Assembly (NCBI RefSeq): GCF_000422305.1
Contig: NZ_AULN01000013.1
Coordinates: 186,001-250,000 of the forward strand
Direction: 5' to 3'
Origin: Luteimonas mephitis DSM 12574
Lineage (GTDB): Bacteria; Pseudomonadota; Gammaproteobacteria; Xanthomonadales; Xanthomonadaceae
DNA: 64,000 nucleotides
The notes under the pieces are model-generated. The model was not told where the DNA came from. It saw nothing but the letters and a program-made list of their open reading frames with translations, and searched no databases. Each line of letters opens with the position of its first letter. Position 1 is the stretch's first letter. The position numbers and the translations under genes are program-made. Shown piece after piece: positions 42,325-49,421 of the stretch.

Positions 42325-42370
42325 AAGATAGCCCCGAAGCGCCTGTTCAGCCATCTGGGGGCAACCCTAG
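42325..42370 (-). promoter_or_regulatory. putative T3SS-regulon box plus -10 (copy 1)
   Basis: Read leftward from 42370 the sequence is CTAGGGTTGCCCCCAGATGG, then TATCTT at 42330-42325, 41 bases from the box start. The box is nearly palindromic and, unlike the other copies, also matches when read rightward (CTGGGGGCAACCCTAGATG from 42355). It could therefore also act on sctU, whose start is 150 bases to the right, though I see no good rightward -10. Confidence 0.65.
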
Positions 42371-42522
42371 ATGACAGTGTCATGACGGCCTGCGTTCAGC
42401 CGCAAACCCGGCCACGCCACGGGCGCGTGGCGCGCCGTCTCGGCGCCGACCGGGCGTCCGCGGGCGCCATGCTAGCCTGCCCTCGCACGCATCGCATCAC
42501 ACCGTTTGCAGCAGAGGCCGGC

Positions 42523-43629
42523 ATGGCAGACAAGGACAAGGGCGCCGACAAGACCGAGAAGCCGACCCCGAAGAAGATCAAGGACGCGCGCAAGGAAGGC
42601 AACGTCGCCAAGAGCAAGGAGCTCACCAGCACGGTGCTGGTGCTCGGCTGGCTGGTCGGCGGCTGGCTGATGATGGGCTTCATGTACCGCAAGATGCGCG
42701 AGCTGTTCGATGCCAGCCTGGGCGCGGTGGGCCGGCCGTTCGACGTCAGCATGCAGGAAGTCGGCCGGATGGCGTTCGACACCCTGCTGTGGCTGTCGCT
42801 GCCGCTGCTCGCGCTGGCGCTGTTCCTCGGCGTGCTGGTGGAATTCCTGCAGGTCGGGCCGTTGGTCACGATCAAGAAGATCACCCCCAAGCTCGACAAG
42901 ATGAACCCGGTCGAGGGCATCAAGAAGATGTTCTCGATGGACAACCTGGTCGAGCTGGTGAAGTCGGTCATCAAGAGCGCCGCGCTGATCTTCATCGGCG
43001 GCTTCGTGCTGTGGGGCATGCTGCCGGCGTTGCTGCGGCTGCCGTCGTCGCCGCCGGCGGCGATCGGTTCGGCCGTGTGGTACGCGCTGCTGCGCATCGG
43101 CATCTGGACGATCTTCGTGTTCTTCTTCGTCTCGGTCCTCGACGCTTGGTACCAGAAGTTCTCCTACACCAAGCAGCTGCGCATGAGCCGGCGCGACATC
43201 CGCCAGGAGGTCAAGGAGAACGAGGGCGACCCCTACATCAAGTCGCGCCGCCGGCAGTTGCACCAGGAGTGGTCGCAGCAGAACATGCTCAGTGCCGTCC
43301 GGGGATCGAACGTCGTCGTGACCAATCCAACCCACATCGCGATCGCGCTGCAGTACGAACACGGCGTCGACGACCTGCCGGTGGTGGTCGCCAAGGGCGA
43401 GGACGGCGTTGCCGCATTGATCAGGAAGACCGCCGAGGAAGCCGGCGTGCCGATCCTGCAGAACGTGCAGCTGGCGCGCGGCCTCAACGAGAAGGTCGAG
43501 CTGGACAACTACATCGGCAGCGAGTTCTTCGACGCCGTGGCCGAAGTCCTGCACTGGGCCGAGGGCATGCGCCGCGAGATCGGCGACGGGAGCGGAAGCG
43601 GAGGTGACGAGGGCGGGCCGCCCGCGTAG
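42523..43629 (+). CDS. sctU: T3SS export apparatus switch protein SctU
   Basis: A 368-residue YscU/FlhB family protein: four membrane helices in the first 210 residues and a cytoplasmic autocleaving domain. The autocleavage motif NPTH is at residues 268-271. The N-terminus EKPTPKKIKDARKEGNVAKSKEL is typical. It switches export from needle subunits to later substrates after cleavage. The ATG at 42523 is the family start; the frame upstream is not coding. It is alone on the rightward strand and converges with sctT, 18 bases apart. Confidence 0.96.
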   Translation: MADKDKGADKTEKPTPKKIKDARKEGNVAKSKELTSTVLVLGWLVGGWLMMGFMYRKMRELFDASLGAVGRPFDVSMQEVGRMAFDTLLWLSLPLLALALFLGVLVEFLQVGPLVTIKKITPKLDKMNPVEGIKKMFSMDNLVELVKSVIKSAALIFIGGFVLWGMLPALLRLPSSPPAAIGSAVWYALLRIGIWTIFVFFFVSVLDAWYQKFSYTKQLRMSRRDIRQEVKENEGDPYIKSRRRQLHQEWSQQNMLSAVRGSNVVVTNPTHIAIALQYEHGVDDLPVVVAKGEDGVAALIRKTAEEAGVPILQNVQLARGLNEKVELDNYIGSEFFDAVAEVLHWAEGMRREIGDGSGSGGDEGGPPA

Positions 43630-43647
43630 CCGCGCCGCAGCCCGCGG

Positions 43648-44436
43648 CTAGGGAGTGAACACCCGCTGCAGCACATCAAGGAACCCCCGGCTGTCGCCGA
43701 GGCGCTGGATGATGAACTCCATCAGCGAACCGAGCATCAGCAGGATGATCGCGGTGGCCAGCCAGGCCTTGATCGGCAGGGTCAGCGCGAACACGTTGAG
43801 CGACGGCGCGTAGCGGTTCACCAGGCCGAACGACAGGTCGATGATCAGCATGATCACCACCGCCGGTGCCGCCAGCAGCAGCGCGGCGGTCATCAGGTAG
43901 CTGAACTGTCCGACGAACAGGTGCATGCCGCTGATCTGGATCGCCGGGAAGAACGACATCACCGGCCACACCGAGTAGCTGGTCAGCAGCAGGTCGAGGA
44001 ACACCAGGAACGCGCCGCTGGCCATGAACAGCCACGCTGCAAGCTGCGACAGGAACTGCCCGTGCAGGGACGTCTGGTGTCCCTGGATCGGGTCGAAGAT
44101 CGACGCCATGCTCATGCCGATCTGGGTGTCGAGGATGTTGCCGGCCGCGCCGATCGCCCAGAACACGATGCCGAACACGAAGCCGATGGCGATGCCGATG
44201 AACAGCTCCTTGAGCACGATCGGCGCCATCACCGACATCTCCAGGCTGGTGTCCGGCAATCCCGCCAGCGCCACCGGCAGCGCCACGATCGCCAGGCTCA
44301 CCAGAAAGCTGTTGCGCACCATCGCCGGCATGTTCTGCTGGGTCAGCAGCGGCAGCATGATGAAGGCCCCCGCGATGCGTGGCAGGGTCAGGCCCAGCGC
44401 GAGCAGCGGGTTGCCGAGGAATTGCTCGAACTGCAT
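43648..44436 (-). CDS. sctT: T3SS export apparatus protein SctT
   Basis: A 262-residue YscT/FliR family membrane protein: N-terminal LALGLTLPRIAGAFIMLPLL, central GAAGNILDTQIGMSMASIFDPIQG (the conserved family block) and C-terminal FALTLPIKAWLATAIILLML. Part of the SctR5-S4-T1 export gate. It follows sctS by 18 bases on the leftward strand. Confidence 0.95.
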   Translation of the reverse strand: MQFEQFLGNPLLALGLTLPRIAGAFIMLPLLTQQNMPAMVRNSFLVSLAIVALPVALAGLPDTSLEMSVMAPIVLKELFIGIAIGFVFGIVFWAIGAAGNILDTQIGMSMASIFDPIQGHQTSLHGQFLSQLAAWLFMASGAFLVFLDLLLTSYSVWPVMSFFPAIQISGMHLFVGQFSYLMTAALLLAAPAVVIMLIIDLSFGLVNRYAPSLNVFALTLPIKAWLATAIILLMLGSLMEFIIQRLGDSRGFLDVLQRVFTP

Positions 44437-44454
44437 CGGCAGCGGCAGCCCGCG

Positions 44455-44721
44455 CTAGTGCCGGACCAGGCCGGGGAAGTCGACGAAGATCCGGTCGGCG
44501 AAGGTGTACAGCGTGCCGCCGATCAGCGCCGCGGTGATGAACAGCGTCACCACGATGGCAAGGAACTTCAGCGCGTAGGCGAACGTCTGCTCCTGCAGCT
44601 GGGTGGCCGCCTGCAGGAAGGCCACCAGCAGGCCCACCAGCGCCGCCGCGCCCACCGGCGGCCCGGACAGGATCAGGGTCAGCCACAGGGCCTGCTTGGT
44701 GAGTTCGATCACCTCGTTCAT
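44455..44721 (-). CDS. sctS: T3SS export apparatus protein SctS
   Basis: 88 residues, two membrane helices (WLTLILSGPPVGAAALVGLLVAFLQA and KFLAIVVTLFITAALIGGTL) separated by the conserved TQLQEQTFAYALK. This is the SctS/FliQ small gate subunit. The start ATG is 10 bases after the sctR stop. Order sctR-sctS-sctT is the canonical one. Confidence 0.96.
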   Translation of the reverse strand: MNEVIELTKQALWLTLILSGPPVGAAALVGLLVAFLQAATQLQEQTFAYALKFLAIVVTLFITAALIGGTLYTFADRIFVDFPGLVRH

Positions 44722-44731
44722 CGCGTCCTCC

Positions 44732-45643
44732 TCAGCTGCCGTAGGTCAGCACGAGGCCGTGCACCAGCTTGGCCCAGCCGTCGATCAGCACGAACAGCAG
44801 CAGCTTGAACGGCAGCGAGATGGTGGTGGGCGACAGCATCATCATGCCGAGCGCCAGCAGGATGTTGGCCACCACCATGTCGATGACCAGGAACGGCAGG
44901 AAGATCAGGAAGCCGATCTGGAACGCCGCGGTGAGCTCGCTGACGGTGAACGCAGGCACCACGACGAGGAAGTGGTCGGCGGTGATCTGGTCGCGCTGCG
45001 CCGGCGGCAGCAGCCGCTGCGCGCTGCGCAGGAAGAACGCGCGCTCGGCGTTGTTCGAGTGCTGCAGCAGGAACGCGCGCAGCGGCTCCTTGCCGGCGTT
45101 GGCCAGCCCGAGCATCCGCGCCACGCCCTTCTCGGGCAGCGGCTCGAGCGCGGCGGCTTCCCCGGCCGCGGCATTCTCGGCGGCGGTCGGGGTGGGCGGG
45201 GCCTCGTCGCGACCGTCGCGCACGTTGGCGAAGGACGGGCCGCGCTCGCCGGCACGTGCGGCCGCCGCCAGCGCCGCGGCCTCGCCGTCGGCCGCGGCGG
45301 GCGAGGTAGCCGGTGGCGGCGTGGTCGCCGCCGGCGTTGACGCGCGCGGTGCGGGCTTGGCGAGCAGCGAGGGCACCGGCGGCGGCTGGCCGTTCTTGCG
45401 CGCCTCGATCGCCGCCTGCGTGTCGAGGATCACCGGGTACATCACGTAGATCGACAGCACGATCGCCAGGCCGTTGATGACCACGTTCGGAGGCACCTGC
45501 TGCAGGCCCAGCGCGTTGCGCAGCAGGCTCAGCACCACCACGATCTTGGTGAATGACGTCACCATCACCGCCACGAACGGCGCCAGCGCGAGGCTGACGA
45601 CGGTAAGCAGGACCAGTGCCGGGTCTAGGGTGTTGAAATCCAT
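44732..45643 (-). CDS. sctR: T3SS export gate protein SctR with a large central insertion
   Basis: SctR/FliP family, 303 residues against the usual 215-225. Residues 1-83 match the family (FTKIVVVLSLLRNALGLQQVPPNVVINGLA), as do 173-303 (RAFFLRSAQRLLPPAQRDQI, VSELTAAFQIGFLIFLPFLVID, LGMMMLSPTTISLPFKLLLF). Between them, residues about 84-172 are Pro/Ala/Thr-rich low complexity located in what is the extracytoplasmic loop. The frame is intact. The ribosome-binding site AGGGG lies before the ATG at 45643. Confidence 0.94.
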   Translation of the reverse strand: MDFNTLDPALVLLTVVSLALAPFVAVMVTSFTKIVVVLSLLRNALGLQQVPPNVVINGLAIVLSIYVMYPVILDTQAAIEARKNGQPPPVPSLLAKPAPRASTPAATTPPPATSPAAADGEAAALAAAARAGERGPSFANVRDGRDEAPPTPTAAENAAAGEAAALEPLPEKGVARMLGLANAGKEPLRAFLLQHSNNAERAFFLRSAQRLLPPAQRDQITADHFLVVVPAFTVSELTAAFQIGFLIFLPFLVIDMVVANILLALGMMMLSPTTISLPFKLLLFVLIDGWAKLVHGLVLTYGS

Positions 45644-45765
45644 GCAAGCCCCTGTCTGTTGCGTTGTGTTGCCAGATTGCTAGTGCGCGCTGCCGACCCG
45701 CGCAGCGTACGCAGCCACGCATGCGAGCGGCTGCGTGCGGCGCACCCCGGTGCCGCCGCCGTGAT

Positions 45766-46881
45766 TCATTCCCAGGCCAGCAGGCGCACGCCGAGGGTGT
45801 CGCCGACCGCCACAACCTCGCCGCGGCCGGTTTTGCGGCCGTTGGCGCGGATGGTGACGTTGGCGCCCTGCAACTGCGCCGGCAGCGCGAACACGTAGCC
45901 CGGCTGCAGCGCGGCCAGGTCGCCGATGCCGATCTCGACCCGGCCGATGTCGAAGGCCAGCTGCACCGGCAGGTTGCGCGCGATGGCATCTTCGCCACCG
46001 GTCTCGTTGTCCACGCCGTCGCCGGTGGCGCCGTTGGGGAATTCGTCGTTCATCGTGGAAGGCTCCAGGGGATAAAGTCGCGGTTGCGCGGCGGCGGCGA
46101 TCCGCCAGCCGTCGGGTGCGGCCACCAGCGGCCACGCCAGTTGCGTCGTGCGCGCCTGCAGCGGCGGCAGGCTGCCGTTGCCGATCAGCACGACGTCGCC
46201 CGGCCGCAGGCCCTGCCAGTCGGCCAGCGGCAGACGCGGGCCGTCGAAGCCGACCAGGATCGGCACCGGCAGGTCGCGCAGCGCGTCGAGCCGCGGCAGC
46301 GGGTCGTCTTCGTAGACCGGTTCGGCGCGGGCCTGCAGGCGCGGCAACCAGTGCACCGGGAACCGGATCGCGCCGCCCAGTGGTTCCGCGTGCGCGTCCC
46401 GGTGCGGGTCGGTGGCGAATGCGAGCCACACCGCGTCGTCGTCGGCGCTGTCGCCGTCGGCCGCTTCCTGCGGCAGCAGCGAAGTGCCGAGCAGTTCGCT
46501 CAGGCGCATCAGCGCGCGTTCGTGGGCCAGGCTCCAGGCCAGCAGGCGCGCGCGGCCGTGATAGTCGCTCCAGTGCAGGCCGGTGGGTCCGGCCTGTCCC
46601 GCGTCGGTGGTGTCCAGCCGCAGCTGCAGCCGCGTGCCTTCGGCGTCGACGCAAAAGGTTTCGTCCGCCGCCGGTGCGACGCCCGGGGTGAAATGCAGCG
46701 CCGCGCCATCCCCCAGCGGCCAGTGCCGCGGCGCGGCGAACAGCCCGCGCAGCGCCTCGGCCTGCGCGGGCGCAACCTGCGGGATGCATTCGCGCAGGTC
46801 GCGGACGGGCGCGGCGCGCGGCGCGCGGGCCGCCGGCTTGCGCGCGCTTGTCTTGGGCTTGCTTGTTGCGCTGTCAGGCAT
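45766..46881 (-). CDS. sctQ: T3SS cytoplasmic sorting platform protein SctQ
   Basis: A 371-residue SctQ/YscQ family C-ring/pod protein. The C-terminal SPOA domain reads NLPVQLAFDIGRVEIGIGDLAALQPGYVFALP, with the final KTGRGEVVAVGDTLGVRLLAWE. An upstream, more degenerate SPOA-like segment is around DWQGLRPGDVVLIGNGS. An internal start (MNDEFPNGATGDGV, near residue 278) would yield the free C-terminal SPOA fragment known from other SctQ proteins; that is inference. The start overlaps the regulator stop by 8 bases. A gap of 122 bases separates it from sctR. Confidence 0.92.
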   Translation of the reverse strand: MPDSATSKPKTSARKPAARAPRAAPVRDLRECIPQVAPAQAEALRGLFAAPRHWPLGDGAALHFTPGVAPAADETFCVDAEGTRLQLRLDTTDAGQAGPTGLHWSDYHGRARLLAWSLAHERALMRLSELLGTSLLPQEAADGDSADDDAVWLAFATDPHRDAHAEPLGGAIRFPVHWLPRLQARAEPVYEDDPLPRLDALRDLPVPILVGFDGPRLPLADWQGLRPGDVVLIGNGSLPPLQARTTQLAWPLVAAPDGWRIAAAAQPRLYPLEPSTMNDEFPNGATGDGVDNETGGEDAIARNLPVQLAFDIGRVEIGIGDLAALQPGYVFALPAQLQGANVTIRANGRKTGRGEVVAVGDTLGVRLLAWE

Positions 46882-47476
46882 GTCCCAGGGCTACCTTCAT
46901 CAGTTCGGGCAGCGAGCGCACCCCGAGTTTGCTCATCATGTTGGCACGGTGCAGTTCGACGGTCTTGATGCTGATGCCGAGGATGTCGGCGATGATCTTG
47001 TTGGGCTTGCTGGCGATCACCAGGTCCAGCACCTGGCGCTCGCGCGGGCTCAGCCTGGCCAGCGATTCGCCCACCGCGCCGACCGCGCCGTGGTTGCGCG
47101 CGCTGGACAGCGCGGCACGGATCGCATCCACCAGCGCGTCCTCGCTGAAGGGTTTTTCGAGGAAGTTGGCCGCGCCCTTGCGCATCGCCTCCACCGCCAG
47201 CGGCACGTCGCCGTGCGCGGTGACGAACACCAGCGGCAGCACGATGCCGCGGCGATGCAGTTCGTCCTGCAGCTGCAGCCCGCTCATCTCCGGCATGCGC
47301 ATGTCGGACACCAGGCACTCGGGCTCGGCGCCGTGGCGATCGCTGCCGTAAGCCTCGATGAACTCCGGCCCCGATGCGAACGGAATCGCCTCGAAGCCCG
47401 AGGTTTCCAGCAGCCACGCGGTGGAATCGCGGAACCCCGCGTTGTCGTCGACCAGGTACACCCGTGCCTCGCCCAT
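46874..47476 (-). CDS. FixJ/LuxR-type two-component response regulator
   Basis: 200 residues. The receiver domain has the acidic pocket DD (10-11), phospho-acceptor D58 in CLVSDMRMPEMSG and K108 in FLEKPF. The C-terminal LuxR/GerE-type HTH is LSPRERQVLDLVIASKPNKI..., residues about 138-195. The layout matches the FixJ/TodT/StyR subfamily. The partner kinase is the gene upstream, and the regulator overlaps sctQ. It is thus co-transcribed with the export genes and is the best candidate regulator of the locus. Its DNA target is not known; the T3SS-region box is a candidate. Confidence 0.93.
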   Translation of the reverse strand: MGEARVYLVDDNAGFRDSTAWLLETSGFEAIPFASGPEFIEAYGSDRHGAEPECLVSDMRMPEMSGLQLQDELHRRGIVLPLVFVTAHGDVPLAVEAMRKGAANFLEKPFSEDALVDAIRAALSSARNHGAVGAVGESLARLSPRERQVLDLVIASKPNKIIADILGISIKTVELHRANMMSKLGVRSLPELMKVALGHA

Positions 47477-47513
47477 GGATCAGCCTCCCCCGGACCGGTT
47501 GATGCCCATCACG

Positions 47514-48644
47514 TCAATGGGCCCTCTCCTCGTAATGCGGCAGGGTGAAGCCGAACACGCTGCCGCCGCCCTCGCGCGGTTCGAAGAAAAGCCGCCCCTT
47601 GTGGTACTCGATGATCGAACGGCAGATCGCCAGGCCGATCCCGAGTCCGTCGTTCTTGGTGGTGAAGAAGGGCGAGAACAGCTGGTCCTGCTCGGCCGAG
47701 CTGAGCCCGGTGCCGCGGTCGCAGACCCGGATCTCGACTTCGCCGTCGAGGTTCACCCGGCCTTCCACGCGCAGTTCGCGCTGGGCCACGGGAATGCCGC
47801 GCATGGCCTCGATCGCGTTCTTGACCAGGTTCAGCAGCACCTGCTCCACCATCACCCGGTCGGCGTACACCGGCGGCAGCGACGGGCTGAGCGCGGTGTC
47901 GATGCGCAGCTGCTGGCGCTCGGCCTCCAGCCGCAGCAGTTCGAGCACGGTCGCGGCCATCGCGTGTACGTCCTGGGCGTCGCGGCGCGGCTCGCGCGCG
48001 CGGACGAATTCGCGCACCCGCGAAATCACCGCCGCGGCGTGCTCGGCCTGGGTGCGCGCGGCCTGCAGCGCGCGCTCGACCTGCGCCGGCCCGCCGGCCT
48101 GGTCGACCAGGCGCAGCGAGCCGTTGAGGTAGTTGACGATCGCCGCCAGCGGCTGGTTGAGCTCGTGCGCCAGCGTCGCGGCCATCTCGCCCACCGACAT
48201 CATCCGCGAGGTGAACAGCAGCTTCTCCTGCTGCGACTTGTGCGAGTCGAGCGCTTCGATGCGTTCGCTGATGTCGATCGCGGTCAGCAGCGCGAGCGCG
48301 CGGCCGTCGTGTTCGGCCTCGCCCCAGTGCAGCGCATACCAGCGGCCGCTGTGCGGTGCGCGCACCTCGGCCGGCTCGGCGTCGTCGAGCGCGCCGTCGC
48401 GCAGCAGCGCCAGCAGCCGGTCGCGCTGGCGGTGTTCGGGCAGCGCGGCGAATTCTTCGTCGAAGCGCCGGTTGGCCGCCACCAGCGCGCCGTCGTCGCG
48501 GGCGTAGGCCGCGCAGGCGAAGGGCACGGCTTCGAGCAGGGAGAGCGCACCGGGCGTGCCTGCGCCGGGTGCGGACGGGGCGGGCCCCGGCCGCCTGCCG
48601 GCTTCCGGCCCGGCCTTGGCCGCCTTGGCGCGCGCCGGACTCAC
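47514..48644 (-). CDS. PAS-domain sensor histidine kinase
   Basis: A 376-residue kinase without obvious membrane helices, so probably cytoplasmic. An Ala/Pro-rich leader is followed by a PAS domain (about 35-140: VPFACAAYARDDGALVAANRRF), the H-box MAATLAHELNQPLAAIVNYL (His near 160) and an ATPase domain (LVKNAIEAM N-box, GLGIGLAICRSIIEYHKG G-boxes). It resembles FixL/TtrS-class kinases that pair with FixJ-type regulators. The start is GTG at 48644, chosen for lack of a nearer alternative. First gene of kinase-regulator-sctQRST. Confidence 0.9.
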   Translation of the reverse strand: MSPARAKAAKAGPEAGRRPGPAPSAPGAGTPGALSLLEAVPFACAAYARDDGALVAANRRFDEEFAALPEHRQRDRLLALLRDGALDDAEPAEVRAPHSGRWYALHWGEAEHDGRALALLTAIDISERIEALDSHKSQQEKLLFTSRMMSVGEMAATLAHELNQPLAAIVNYLNGSLRLVDQAGGPAQVERALQAARTQAEHAAAVISRVREFVRAREPRRDAQDVHAMAATVLELLRLEAERQQLRIDTALSPSLPPVYADRVMVEQVLLNLVKNAIEAMRGIPVAQRELRVEGRVNLDGEVEIRVCDRGTGLSSAEQDQLFSPFFTTKNDGLGIGLAICRSIIEYHKGRLFFEPREGGGSVFGFTLPHYEERAH

Positions 48645-48758
48645 GCGGCCCGCGCCGTCGTCATCGCCGCCGCGCGCGGGCCGCTGTTGCCCGGCGCGGC
48701 CCGGCTGCTACGGTAACCGGCGACCCGGCGGCACCTCCCGCCGCCTTTCCGGAATGCC

Positions 48759-49190
48759 ATGACCTTCCATCGCCCGACACTCCTTTCCGCCTGCCTCGGC
48801 ATCCTGCTGGCCTGCGCACCGCTGGCCGTCCTCGCCGCGCCGGACGCCGCGCAGCCCGCGGCGCCGGGCTCGATTGCCGGTGAAGTCCTGGGGATCCTGC
48901 TGCCGTTGGCCTTGGTCATCATTGCCCTGGTTGCCGTGCTGTACTTCGTCCGCCGCCGTTTTGGCCTCACCGGGCAGGACGCGCCGCTGACGATCCTGCA
49001 GATCCTGCCGGTGGGGTCCCGGGAGCGGATCGTGGTGGTGAAGTCCCGCTCCGGTCGTCTGTTCGCGGTCGGAGTGGGGGCTCAAACGGTGACATTGATC
49101 ACGAATTTGGAACAATCGGACATTGAACCCGCCCCGATATCGCAGACCGCCGGCGAGCTCGACCCCCGTCATATAGCGTCCCCGCGTTAA
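48759..49190 (+). CDS. FliO-like membrane protein in a T3SS locus
   Basis: 143 residues: a cleavable or anchor N-terminal hydrophobic segment (ACLGILLACAPLAVLA), then a membrane helix (LLPLALVIIALVAVLYFVRRRFG). A small cytoplasmic domain with APLTILQILPVGSRERIVVVK and LFAVGVGAQTVTLITNL follows. This is the FliO family pattern. FliO assists FliP (SctR homologue) assembly in flagella and is normally absent from injectisomes. Here it lies between the kinase and sctV. I give no symbol because a flagellar gene is not implied. Divergent from the kinase gene. Confidence 0.78.
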   Translation: MTFHRPTLLSACLGILLACAPLAVLAAPDAAQPAAPGSIAGEVLGILLPLALVIIALVAVLYFVRRRFGLTGQDAPLTILQILPVGSRERIVVVKSRSGRLFAVGVGAQTVTLITNLEQSDIEPAPISQTAGELDPRHIASPR

Positions 49191-49421
49191 CTTGCCGTGA
49201 GCGCTGAATTACCGATTCATTACAAGGACTTGCATTCATCTGCCTGAATCCGGGAAGCCGGGATGACGCCGCTTTGAGCATCGCCATTACGCCTTGTGCA
49301 ATTCCGGAAGGTATCGTAATTTGCCACAAAGTGACGCATGAGGTCAGGGGCAAATGCGGCAGGTCCGGATCATCTTTCATGAGCACCCCACGCCTGGCGG
49401 CAGGCCATACGGACTCGTCCG

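Noticed and set aside
43648..43660. CTAGGGAGTGAAC at the sctT end, resembling the T3SS box
   Set aside because: It is the sctT stop region; after CTAGGG the sequence departs from the consensus and no gene starts nearby.
45622..45640. CTAGGGTGTTG near the sctR start, resembling the T3SS box
   Set aside because: Only the first seven bases match; the second half of the dyad and the -10 are absent and it is inside the coding sequence.
49191..49421. Possible regulatory box upstream of sctV
   Set aside because: I looked for the shared box, PIP-type and HrpL-type motifs in this spacer and found none convincing.
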